From positions 62,001 to 126,000 of the forward strand of contig NZ_BBIS01000037.1 in assembly GCF_000730605.1 (NCBI RefSeq): a stretch of 64,000 nt of DNA, given 5' to 3'. Each line of letters starts with the position of its first letter. Position 1 is the first letter of the stretch. The translations under genes and the position numbers were made by a program. This stretch comes from Pseudomonas monteilii NBRC 103158 = DSM 14164. Its GTDB lineage: Bacteria; Pseudomonadota; Gammaproteobacteria; Pseudomonadales; Pseudomonadaceae. Below the pieces are notes generated by a model. That model made no database searches. It had not been told where the DNA came from and saw nothing but the letters and a program-made list of their open reading frames with translations. Positions 51,675 to 58,843 of the stretch are shown here, piece by piece.

Positions 51675-51887
51675 TCAGCGCTTGCCCAGAACCGCCTTGG
51701 TGACGACCTTGGGAAATTTCTTGGTGCGGATCTCGTTGGCCTGCTTATCGGTCAGCAGGCCTGCCAGATACAGCGTGGTGATGGACGTGTTGATATGGTC
51801 GAGGCGCTTGGCCTCGTCGGCGTTCATTTCCGGGAACTGCTGCGCGAAGGGCCGCGCCGCCCAGCCTTGCTCGAACGTGCCTGACAT
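51675..51887 (-). CDS. small phage protein (70 aa)
   Basis: MSGTFEQGWAARPFAQQFPE; helical, basic C terminus (KKFPKVVTKAVLGKR). GAGGG before the ATG. A candidate for an N-like factor only by position. Confidence 0.5.
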   Translation of the reverse strand: MSGTFEQGWAARPFAQQFPEMNADEAKRLDHINTSITTLYLAGLLTDKQANEIRTKKFPKVVTKAVLGKR

Positions 51888-51959
51888 TGTCTTGCCCTCT
51901 GCTATTCAGTGGATTCCCCCTGATGCGCCCCGCTTGAGGCGCACCGGGGAATCGTCTGT

Positions 51960-52277
51960 TCAAACCGGCGAGTTGCTATCGTCGCCGCCGTGCGAAAGGA
52001 ACTCGTGGATCTTGTCGAGGCCGATGTACTCCAGCGTGTCGTCGGGATCGCTGTTATCGATCAGAAATTTGCGGACAACGTCCTCATCAATGGACTCAAG
52101 AATGTTCTCGACGCCCACCTCGCTGATGATGTCGACAGGGTCGAGATCGTGAAGGCGGTCGTCCAGATCGAGCTTGGCGGCAATCTCACGGCCATTTGCC
52201 TCTACCGTGACGCTCACGCCGCTGGTGTGATAGGTGCTGTCCACGCTCACGCTGTCTGCTGGGAAGGTGATTTCCAT
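51960..52277 (-). CDS. acidic phage protein (105 aa)
   Basis: MEITFPADSVSVDSTYHTSG, beta-rich N terminus then a strongly acidic helical part (HDLDPVDIISEVGVENIL). GGAG before the ATG. Acidic early phage proteins may mimic DNA, which is speculation here. Confidence 0.55.
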   Translation of the reverse strand: MEITFPADSVSVDSTYHTSGVSVTVEANGREIAAKLDLDDRLHDLDPVDIISEVGVENILESIDEDVVRKFLIDNSDPDDTLEYIGLDKIHEFLSHGGDDSNSPV

Positions 52278-52403
52278 TGGTGTCACTCCAGTTGATTCCC
52301 AATGCCGCCTCATCGAAGCGGCATCAGTGAATCGTTCTGTCCCATTACCGCCGGGGTGGCGGGGCGCATTGCATGCCCGGGTCGTTCTCTCGGTTCAGGC
52401 GTT

Positions 52404-52892
52404 TCACCCTGACCGGTATTGGCATCTAGCCTTTTCATATTGCTCGGCGGCCAGCTCAGGCGTTGGGTATCGGCCCAGGAATATGGTCCGGCCTGAAACC
52501 TTGATCGATGCCATCCAGAGCTGACGACGCTGATCGAAAGCGACACCCCTGAATCCCGATTTGTTGTTGGTGTGTAACCCTCGATTCAGAGAGTTCTCCG
52601 TCCTGGTGCAATCCCGCAGATTCAAAGCTCGGTTGTCATCACGCTTGCGGTTGATGTGATCGACCTCGCCCAGTGGCCAGGATCCGTGATGCATTGCGTA
52701 GGCGATGCGATGAGCTCGGTAGTACCGACCAGCGATGCACACGACTATGTATCCGGATGGCTTGGTCGAGCCCGCTATGGAGCCAACTGCACCTGTTGGC
52801 GAGCTTGTCACGCGCCATGTCAGGTGGCCTGTATCTGGGTTGTATGAGAAGAGTCGGTGCAGTTCGGATATTTCCAGTTCGTTTGTGTTCAT
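52404..52892 (-). CDS. HNH endonuclease with AP2 DNA-binding domain
   Basis: A 162-aa homing-type endonuclease. HNH core about 64-107 (AHRIAYAMHHGSWPLGEVDH, then INRKRDDNRALNLRD and NSLNR). C-terminal AP2-like domain (SGFRGVAFDQRRQLWMASI, then FLGRYPTPELAAEQY). GAGGAGA precedes the ATG. It is the first gene after PL and probably a selfish insertion in the early operon. Confidence 0.88.
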   Translation of the reverse strand: MNTNELEISELHRLFSYNPDTGHLTWRVTSSPTGAVGSIAGSTKPSGYIVVCIAGRYYRAHRIAYAMHHGSWPLGEVDHINRKRDDNRALNLRDCTRTENSLNRGLHTNNKSGFRGVAFDQRRQLWMASIKVSGRTIFLGRYPTPELAAEQYEKARCQYRSG

Positions 52893-52903
52893 TGATCTCC
52901 TCG

Positions 52904-52938
52904 CATCGAAAGCGAACTCGGCGAGAACGCTTTCGATG
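52904..52938 (-). promoter_or_regulatory. hairpin before the HNH gene
   Basis: Perfect 11-bp inverted repeat CATCGAAAGCG/CGCTTTCGATG with a 13-nt loop, ending 12 nt before the HNH start and next to its ribosome site. It may modulate translation. The leader between it and the nut site (52939-53170) shows no gene. Confidence 0.5.
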
Positions 52939-53170
52939 TAGCCCTAATTGGCGCCAGGGCTATCGGCGCGGCATGCAGCTATGCGGGTCATTCGCACGGT
53001 TCAGCGTTTCGCTTCGTTCGCCGTCAGAGGTTGTCCTCCGCGTTGGTTGCCTTTCGGGGCAATCGAACTCCGGTCACCACAGGAAGCTGCATGGTCTGTT
53101 CACCAGTTCCAGAGCTGGCATGGGGATCGAATTTATTGCTCGCGCTGTACCGTTGCCGGGATCGATCCGC

Positions 53171-53196
53171 GATGTTCCCATCAATGTGAAAGAGCG
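53171..53196 (-). promoter_or_regulatory. nut-like antitermination site (boxA and boxB)
   Basis: On the leftward transcript: boxA CGCTCTTTCACATT (53196-53183), 13 of 14 like lambda nutR boxA, directly followed by boxB GATG-GGAA-CATC, a 4-bp stem with a GNRA tetraloop. About 42 nt from the predicted PL start, the lambda layout. Confidence 0.65.
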
Positions 53197-53244
53197 GTCG
53201 GCTTGAGGGCCTCCCGAGGGGCTGTGTAGCGCCTCGATGGGTAA

Positions 53245-53286
53245 AATATGCACCAGTGCAATTTTGGTGTCAATGCACCAGTGCAT
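53245..53286 (-). promoter_or_regulatory. leftward early promoter PL with two repressor operators (OL)
   Basis: Minus strand -35 TTGACA (53273-53268), 17-bp spacer, -10 CATATT (53250-53245). Operators ATGCACCAGTGCA at 53248-53260 and ATGCACCAGTGCAT at 53273-53286 are 25 bp apart, one over the -10 side and one over the -35. The same motif occurs at PR. Confidence 0.88.
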
Positions 53287-53303
53287 AAATTTTTATGCAG
53301 GCA

Positions 53304-53328
53304 CAAAAAAGCCCGCGCTAGGCGGGCT
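53304..53328 (-). terminator. leftward terminator of the lysogeny module
   Basis: AGCCCGC/GCGGGCT stem followed on the minus strand by a U run (A run 53304-53310 on plus). It stops cI-module transcripts just before OL/PL. Confidence 0.88.
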
Positions 53329-53344
53329 CTCATGTCGGCGGATT

Positions 53345-53869
53345 CTAGTTTTGCGGGACGTACTTTGTTTTGGCGTCCATGCCACATTCGGCTATCAGCC
53401 TCTGGCAGATCTGATCGGCTTCTGCCCGAGAGTCGTAATAGCCGCAATGGATTGGCATGCTTGAGCCGGATACGACTGGAAGACCAAGCTCTCTGGCGAC
53501 CCCGAGGCGCCTGCCCAGCTCAGCCTTGCTGGTGGCTGGCAGTATGGCGACCCAGCCGTGCGAGGCTCCGCTTCCTTGAGGCATTGGTACAGGCTTGCTG
53601 ATGTACTCATGCGCTTGATGGCCTGAGCTTCCAGAGATGGGGGCGCCTACGGAGTCAATGCTGGATCTTGATCGCACCGAAAGAAGGATCACGCCAGAAA
53701 CAGCAGATGCAGCCCCAAGCACTGCCAACATGGTGCGCCTGGATAGAAGCTCAGCATTGCTCGCTCGCTCCCAGTACATGAGCCCGTAAGGCAATGTCAC
53801 ATCCATGGCCAGAGCGTAGGCGATGACGGCCAGCCCGATCCCGATCAGTGCGATTCCCCAAGCCTTCAT
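53345..53869 (-). CDS. membrane protein with SPOR-like C terminus (lysogeny module)
   Basis: A 174-aa protein with two membrane helices (GIALIGIGLAVIAYALAM; TMLAVLGAASAVSGVILLSV), then a Ser/Pro linker and a SPOR-like end (GWVAILPATSKAELGRRLGV, then CGYYDSRAEADQICQRL). GGGAG before the ATG. Placed downstream of cI and ahead of the terminator, so probably made in lysogens; possible superinfection exclusion or host-envelope change. Confidence 0.65.
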   Translation of the reverse strand: MKAWGIALIGIGLAVIAYALAMDVTLPYGLMYWERASNAELLSRRTMLAVLGAASAVSGVILLSVRSRSSIDSVGAPISGSSGHQAHEYISKPVPMPQGSGASHGWVAILPATSKAELGRRLGVARELGLPVVSGSSMPIHCGYYDSRAEADQICQRLIAECGMDAKTKYVPQN

Positions 53870-53943
53870 GGCGAACTCCCTGTGAATTTAGCGCCATCCT
53901 ACCACTCTGGCCGCCAGCCATCACGCAGGCATAGCGCTGGAAA

Positions 53944-54279
53944 TCAGTCGTTCTGAGGGAGGTCCCTGGGCTTTACAATGAGGCCTAGCATTGCAACCAG
54001 GTAGAACAAGGCCCACCATGTCCAGAAGGCGATCAGTAACACCGACATTCTGGTGAGCGGCTTATCGGTGAACACGTTGAGCTGAATCTGAAGGAGCAAA
54101 AACCACATGACCGCAATATTTCGCAGGGCTGCTAGAGAGATTTCTCTAATTGTTGCAACGTTTGCGGCAACAATGCCTATATACCTCCTTCTTGACTCCC
54201 AGATAGCCCTTGACAGCCCTATTATCATGGCCGCAATCAAGCTGGCGACTACGCTATTAGCTATGTTGCTGATATCCAA
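53944..54279 (-). CDS. three-span membrane protein (lysogeny module)
   Basis: A 111-aa protein with TTG start at 54279 preceded by GGAGG. Three hydrophobic helices, around residues 8-26, 50-68 and 78-102. No domain. A/T-richer than the flanking phage genes, a sign of separate origin. Likely co-transcribed with cI; exclusion function is an inference. Confidence 0.6.
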   Translation of the reverse strand: MDISNIANSVVASLIAAMIIGLSRAIWESRRRYIGIVAANVATIREISLAALRNIAVMWFLLLQIQLNVFTDKPLTRMSVLLIAFWTWWALFYLVAMLGLIVKPRDLPQND

Positions 54280-54333
54280 GCTGCCTCCATTTCGAAAAAG
54301 CCGAGACGAATCCCGGCCGGCAAAATAGCCTCT

Positions 54334-54564
54334 TCAGGATCTCTCGATACGGCCTGCTTTTACCTCTTCCCCATACCCCACCAGCCGATCCTCCCCATCC
54401 TGCATCACCTGGCAGATCCTGATCACCGCCTGGGCGTCATGCTCGTTTCCGGCTTCGCTCAGGCGGACGGCGATTCGCATCAGTTCGACTGCTGACCATT
54501 TAAGGTCAGAGGCAAGGCCCTGGAGGTCGCGGCGGAGGTCTTGGCTGGGCTTGGTTAGGGGCAT
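54334..54564 (-). CDS. small helical protein downstream of cI (76 aa)
   Basis: MPLTKPSQDLRRDLQGLASD, three amphipathic helices. Its ATG comes 2 bp after the cI stop, so it is coupled to the repressor. Unknown; could modulate CI. Confidence 0.6.
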   Translation of the reverse strand: MPLTKPSQDLRRDLQGLASDLKWSAVELMRIAVRLSEAGNEHDAQAVIRICQVMQDGEDRLVGYGEEVKAGRIERS

Positions 54565-54566
54565 GG

Positions 54567-55409
54567 CTACACCGGCTGCCCATTCCACACGTAGAGCACC
54601 CGGGCCAGGATGTGGGTGTCGTCCACACGGATCTCCTCAGGGTCATGGTGTTTGTTGTCAGAAATCATCTTGAACCGATCACGGCCTTTCTTCTGCAAGC
54701 GTTTCACGTACAGCATTTCGTCGTGAGAGAAGAGGTAGATGCCGTCACCGGTGAATTCTCGGATCGTAATATCGACCAGCAACGGGTCGCGGTCTTTGAT
54801 CGTGGGCGCCATTGACTGCCCCCAGCCGGTGATCATTTTGAGGTGATAGTGCTCTTTGAACGTCACGCCCATTTCGCGCAGGTGCCGAGGGCTGACCCGG
54901 ATGTCTTGCAGCATTTCCGGGTAATCATGGGGTATCTGTCCGCCACCCATCGCTGCCCGAACGTCGTAGTGCGCAATCCAAACCTCGTCACCAACTTGAC
55001 CAGGCCGCGAGAAATCAAATGTGACGACCTTGGATGCTTCCTGCTCGGCAGATTTCTCCTCAATCGCGTCAGCGATCTTCTGCCGAGCATCCACTGAAAG
55101 CCCTTTTCCGTGCTTCGCCAGCATCTGCTTGACGATATCGGCAGTGGAAAGGGTGGCTCGCTCTTCCGGCTGAGGCTCGACTTCGCCCAAGGGTTCATAG
55201 CCACGCAGCTGATCGGTGGTGATACCGAAGAAATCGGCTAAAGGCCTGACCTGCTTGTCAGTCGGCTCTTTGATGCCTTTTGGGCCTTGAGGCTTGAGAA
55301 TCCTGGAAATGGTCGACTGGCCGACACTTGTCCGGCTCGACAGCTCAACCTGAGTTATGCCATTTGCGGCCATCAGTTGAGCGAGAATTTTATCTATCGA
55401 TTTATGCAT
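54567..55409 (-). CDS. CI-type prophage repressor (S24 peptidase fold)
   Basis: A 280-aa LexA/CI-like repressor. Helix-turn-helix about 16-40 (NGITQVELSSRTSVGQSTIS), linker, then the S24 domain with nucleophile Ser199 in GWGQSM and general-base Lys236 in YVKRL. A cleavage site is likely near VRAAMGGG (about 151-157). RecA-stimulated self-cleavage would induce the prophage. ATG 55409 lies inside an operator-like repeat, so CI may control itself. An upstream in-frame ATG at 55472 overlaps PR and is rejected. Confidence 0.9.
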   Translation of the reverse strand: MHKSIDKILAQLMAANGITQVELSSRTSVGQSTISRILKPQGPKGIKEPTDKQVRPLADFFGITTDQLRGYEPLGEVEPQPEERATLSTADIVKQMLAKHGKGLSVDARQKIADAIEEKSAEQEASKVVTFDFSRPGQVGDEVWIAHYDVRAAMGGGQIPHDYPEMLQDIRVSPRHLREMGVTFKEHYHLKMITGWGQSMAPTIKDRDPLLVDITIREFTGDGIYLFSHDEMLYVKRLQKKGRDRFKMISDNKHHDPEEIRVDDTHILARVLYVWNGQPV

Positions 55410-55494
55410 GAGTGCAATGCTGCCTCCCGGCGGTGCATACAGCAATACAGCGGAGCGTTGACAGATATGCACCAGTGCATGATGATGTGCATAT
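55404..55494. promoter_or_regulatory. rightward promoter PR and operator region OR
   Basis: PR: -35 TTGACA (55458), 17-bp spacer, -10 GATGAT (55481). A perfect operator ATGCACCAGTGCAT fills the spacer (55467-55480). Weaker copies: TGCATGAGTGCA at 55405-55416 over the cI start, and half-sites GGTGCAT (about 55432) and TGTGCAT (about 55486). Confidence 0.85.
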
Positions 55495-55511
55495 CTACAA
55501 AGGAGGCAGCC

Positions 55512-55733
55512 ATGAGCGCTACCGATCTTCCGAAAAAACTGGATGAGCTGCTGGGCTCAGGCATGACCTACAAGGCCATTGCTGAACGCGCCAAGTGCGA
55601 CGTCTCGACCGTTTTCCGTATTCGCAACGGCCAGATCAGCAACCCGAGCTATGTCGCCGGAACCGCTATCGACCAAATGCATGCCGAACTGGCCAAGAGC
55701 GGTAAGCAAAGCATCAAGAAATCCGCCGCTTAA
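55512..55733 (+). CDS. Cro-like helix-turn-helix protein
   Basis: A 73-aa DNA-binding protein: SGMTYKAIAERAKCDVSTVF then RIRNGQISNPSY form the helix-turn-helix. GGAGG precedes ATG 55512. First gene from PR and divergent from cI, the Cro position. A longer open frame upstream overlaps cI antisense and is not real. Confidence 0.85.
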   Translation: MSATDLPKKLDELLGSGMTYKAIAERAKCDVSTVFRIRNGQISNPSYVAGTAIDQMHAELAKSGKQSIKKSAA

Positions 55734-55762
55734 ACACTTTTCAATCACAAGGAAATCCCTGA

Positions 55763-55972
55763 ATGCACCTGGACCCCGCCAACAAACGCAGCGAAGTGAT
55801 CAAGTCGCGCTGGAAGCCTGAATAGGTTCGAAAGCTACGCATGGAGGCCCGCATGGCTGGCATGCAGCTGGCGACCTACGTGCACGAACTGGCCAACCTT
55901 GGCCGTCGCCTGGGCGCTGCTGATCTGCTCCGAGAAATGAACGGCGCTGGTGAGCAGGATAAAACGGCCTGA
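55763..55972 (+). pseudogene. early gene interrupted by an amber codon
   Basis: MHLDPANKRSEVIKSRWKPE, then TAG at 55823-55825, then VRKLRMEARMAGMQLATYVH continuing in the same frame to TGA at 55972. AAGGAAA precedes the ATG. The continuous frame on both sides suggests a CAG-to-TAG change in a 68-aa gene. Re-start at ATG 55841 is the alternative. Confidence 0.65.
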
Positions 55973-55990
55973 AGCCCCTATGGAGGGCCT

Positions 55991-56203
55991 ATGCCTGAAA
56001 CCACCTTCGAATTGCTGCCAATCGAGGTGAAGGCTGAGGTTCGACAGCTGGCTGCCGACCTTGGCTGGAGCCTGGATAGATCGACGGATGAGTACTTGGA
56101 GATGAGTCGCTCACTCGCGATCCAGGAGCAATTGAGACAAATGCGACACAAGGCCCCCGTGTTGGGGCTGGTAGGGCACAAAAAGGGCCTCGATGTTCCC
56201 TGA
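55991..56203 (+). CDS. small phage protein (70 aa)
   Basis: MPETTFELLPIEVKAEVRQL; helical, with a GHKKGLDVP end. GGAGGG before the ATG. Unknown. Confidence 0.55.
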   Translation: MPETTFELLPIEVKAEVRQLAADLGWSLDRSTDEYLEMSRSLAIQEQLRQMRHKAPVLGLVGHKKGLDVP

Positions 56204-56251
56204 TTGTGAAAAGACAGAGGCCCTCTTTCGGGCTTCTGGCAGGCACAAAAA

Positions 56252-56272
56252 AGCCGGGATTGCGCCCCGGCT
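56252..56272 (-). terminator. leftward terminator-like hairpin
   Basis: AGCCGGG/CCCGGCT with the A run on its left, so active on the minus strand. It shares GGCACAAAAAAGCC with the terminator at 53304; no leftward gene precedes it. Confidence 0.5.
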
Positions 56273-56302
56273 CTCTGCAACATCACATAAGTGAGACCAA
56301 TT

Positions 56303-57115
56303 ATGCATATGCAGACCCCAAGTGTACAGCCCATAGGATTGCTCGCGCCACAAAACACGAAGCATGATTTTGTGGCGCGCATGTCGTCTCGAGAGATTGC
56401 CGATCTGGTGGGATCTCGCCATGACAAGGTGAAACAGTCCATCGAGCGCCTGGCCACGGCCAAAGCCCCCGACAAGCCGGCTGTGATTGATCTTCCCCCA
56501 TTGGGGGAATACCTCGACTCGCTGGGCCGTAAGGCTACCGAGTATCTCGTCAACAAGCGCGACAGCTTCGTTGTCGTCGCCCAGCTTTCGCCAGAATTCA
56601 CCGCCGCCCTGGTGGACCGCTGGCAGCAGTTGGAGGCCCAGGTAGCGAAGCCAATGCCCGCCGACCTCAGCAAGCTGGAAATCCTCCAGATGGCCCTGGA
56701 GTCGGAAAAAGCCCGCGTCCTGCTCACCGTCCAGGTCGAGGCCCAGGCCAAGAAGATCGACCACCTGGAAAACCTGTTCAAGGAAGGCATGAGCCACGTC
56801 CAGTTTTGCAAGGGCCTCAATGGGGTCAACGTGATGCAGGTTGGCCACTTCCTTGAGCGCCGCAACTGGCTCTACAACGAGAGCAAGTCCGGAACCCGGT
56901 ACCGCGTCGCCGCCTATGCTCGCGACAAGTACATGACCGAGCACCAGCAGGAGATCACCCCGCACGGGAAAGAGGCGTTCATCAGCTACACGCCGATCCT
57001 GCTGCGCAAGGGCGCCGCTCGCCTGTACGAGCTGTATCTGGCCGGTGACCTGCCCATGAAGAAGAACTGGGACGGCCTGCACACCCACGACAAGGCAGTG
57101 CGGGGTGCAGCATGA
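56303..57115 (+). CDS. phage antirepressor (Rha N terminus, KilAC C terminus)
   Basis: A 270-aa two-domain protein. Rha-type DNA-binding domain about 20-110 (ARMSSREIADLVGSRHDKVK, then NKRDSFVVVAQLSPEFTAAL), a coiled coil, then KilAC (HVQFCKGLNGVNVMQVGHFL and AYARDKY). Such proteins interfere with repressors or early host functions. ATG 56303 or 56309; a GTG at 56291 is also open. No strong ribosome site. Confidence 0.85.
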   Translation: MHMQTPSVQPIGLLAPQNTKHDFVARMSSREIADLVGSRHDKVKQSIERLATAKAPDKPAVIDLPPLGEYLDSLGRKATEYLVNKRDSFVVVAQLSPEFTAALVDRWQQLEAQVAKPMPADLSKLEILQMALESEKARVLLTVQVEAQAKKIDHLENLFKEGMSHVQFCKGLNGVNVMQVGHFLERRNWLYNESKSGTRYRVAAYARDKYMTEHQQEITPHGKEAFISYTPILLRKGAARLYELYLAGDLPMKKNWDGLHTHDKAVRGAA

Positions 57116-57846
57116 GAAGCCGTGAGCAAGATCGCCAGCAGTGGCAAGACCCCGACTTCAACAAGTGGCTGGATGAAGCCATATCCGACGCCGGCCATAT
57201 CGTTTGGGATGCGATTCCCGATGTTGGTTCGGCCTGGAATGGCTGGGATGCTGCGAAGGCTGCGCTTGGCTACTACTGCCCAGCCTGCAACGGTTCCGGC
57301 GAGGAAATCCACGTCACCTATCACGGCCCTGATTCGTTTGAGCGCCTCGGCCACTGCACTGCCTGCAACGGCGATGGGAGGACCTCGGCAGCACTTGCCG
57401 TCGCGAGTGAGCGTCTAGTCAGCGAAACCGCGCACCGTGGCGACCTTCAAGCGAAGGTCTGCGGCCTTCAGGCGGAGATCGACAAGCTCAAAACCGATAA
57501 CGAGGCGTGGGGGCTTACCGTTGAGGCTGAGCGTCGCATCAAGCGCGGCATCTCCGACGAGAACGAGGCGCTGCGCATGCAAGTCAAGGAGCTCGACCTG
57601 TTGTTTGGGCGATACCTGCTTGGCATGCGTGCCGCTGTTGTGGAGTGGCAGAAAGGGAAGGGTGCCGATGCCGCGATGCAGTGGATCTGGAACGGTCTGC
57701 GTGGCCCTGGCGAACTGCCGCCTGAAGAAGAAACCCAGGCCCAGGCCTACTTCGACCGTGAGGTAGTGAAGATCGAGGAAGGCCTGGAAGAGGTGTACGC
57801 CTACCGCGACAAGCGCCGTAGTGAAAAAGCCCAAGGGGGTATTTGA
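57112..57846 (+). CDS. phage protein with DnaJ-like zinc motif and coiled coil (244 aa)
   Basis: Two CxxCxGxG motifs (CPACNGSG at about 56 and CTACNGDG at about 82), the zinc-binding repeat of DnaJ, then a coiled coil (about 110-165). ATGA overlap with the antirepressor gene. Function unknown; zinc binding is inferred. Confidence 0.65.
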   Translation: MRSREQDRQQWQDPDFNKWLDEAISDAGHIVWDAIPDVGSAWNGWDAAKAALGYYCPACNGSGEEIHVTYHGPDSFERLGHCTACNGDGRTSAALAVASERLVSETAHRGDLQAKVCGLQAEIDKLKTDNEAWGLTVEAERRIKRGISDENEALRMQVKELDLLFGRYLLGMRAAVVEWQKGKGADAAMQWIWNGLRGPGELPPEEETQAQAYFDREVVKIEEGLEEVYAYRDKRRSEKAQGGI

Positions 57847-57847
57847 T

Positions 57848-58843
57848 ATGCAGTTCACCCTCACCATCAACCAGGTGAAAGCTCTGGAATGGGGGCTCAA
57901 CTCCCAGCAGGCGCTGCTGTTCTCGTTCGTCTACGGCTGCCCGAGCTGGGCCAAGCCTATGCAGACGCCGGACGGGATCTACTTTGCCCTGAGCAAGGCC
58001 AAGATCACCGACGAGCTCCCGCTGCTCACCGGCAAGCCTGATACCGCCTATCGCATGCTGAAAGCCTTGGAAGAGGTCGGACTTATCGAGCTTTCCAGCA
58101 CGTCCAGCATCACGCTGTTCCGTCTGACGGAGAAGGCCACCGAGTGGAACCAGAAACTGGATGGGTCGGAAAAATATCCGACCCCGCCTACTGGTACCAA
58201 AGGTCGGAAAAAAATCCGATCTACCTCGGAAAAAAATCCGAGCATGGTCGGAAAAAAATCCGAGCCAAGGTCGGAAAAAAATCCGACAAATCAGGATACC
58301 AATAATCAGGATACCAATCAGGATACCAATCAGGGTACCAGTCAGTGTTCGCAGGAAGGTTCGGACGAGCCGAACCAGCCTGCCGGAAAAGTGGTTGCAC
58401 TGATCCCTGTTGGGGGCGAAGAGCCGCGCTGCGAAATCCCGGCAGACATGCCAGGCCCGAAGGACCAGTCCTGCAAAACCTTCAAGGCCTGGGCCAACTA
58501 CGCGATGGCTTACCGCAAGCGCTATCACACCTGGCCGGTATGGAATGCGAAGGCAGGCGGGCAGATGGGTCAGCTGATCGACCGCCTCGGGATTGAAGTT
58601 GCTCACCATGTCGCCGCGTTCTACCTGCGGATCAACGACGCCAAGCTGATCAACGGCTGCCACAACCTTGGCGACCTGCTGGCCAAAGCCGAGGCCTACC
58701 ACACCCAGTGGGTGACCAACCGCCAGATGAACGCCACCACTGCCCGCCAGCAAGAGCAAACCCAGGCGAACATGAACGCGGCGCAGGAAGCGGCTGACGC
58801 GATCCGTAACGGCCAGGGGGGTAAGCGCAATGCTTTCCTCTGA
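57848..58843 (+). CDS. replication initiator (O-like) with internal origin
   Basis: A 331-aa protein. N-terminal winged helix (KALEWGLNSQQALLFSFVYG, then TAYRMLKALEEVGLIELS) for origin binding; a repetitive hydrophilic linker about 107-166 coded by the iterons; and a C-terminal domain (KTFKAWANYAMAYRKRYHTW) probably binding the loader. Same design as lambda O. The ATG at 57848 follows AAGGGGG and is preferred. Confidence 0.8.
   Translation: MQFTLTINQVKALEWGLNSQQALLFSFVYGCPSWAKPMQTPDGIYFALSKAKITDELPLLTGKPDTAYRMLKALEEVGLIELSSTSSITLFRLTEKATEWNQKLDGSEKYPTPPTGTKGRKKIRSTSEKNPSMVGKKSEPRSEKNPTNQDTNNQDTNQDTNQGTSQCSQEGSDEPNQPAGKVVALIPVGGEEPRCEIPADMPGPKDQSCKTFKAWANYAMAYRKRYHTWPVWNAKAGGQMGQLIDRLGIEVAHHVAAFYLRINDAKLINGCHNLGDLLAKAEAYHTQWVTNRQMNATTARQQEQTQANMNAAQEAADAIRNGQGGKRNAFL
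58166..58340. repeat. phage replication origin: iterons inside the O-like gene
   Basis: Five copies of the palindromic TCGGAAAAAAATCCGA start at 58166 (one mismatch), 58204, 58226, 58248 and 58271; the last four are 22-23 bp apart, about two helix turns. They are followed by four copies of ATCAGGATACCA at 58290, 58305, 58317 and 58329 (last with one change). The arrangement matches lambda ori in O. Confidence 0.85.

Noticed and set aside
52939..53170. A small Arg-rich N-like gene in the PL leader
   Set aside because: Several basic frames exist but all lack a start codon or are cut by stops.
56216..56272. Possible nutR (CCCTCTTTC followed by a GC hairpin) on the rightward transcript
   Set aside because: boxA match is weak, the hairpin is 25 nt away and has terminator features for the other strand.
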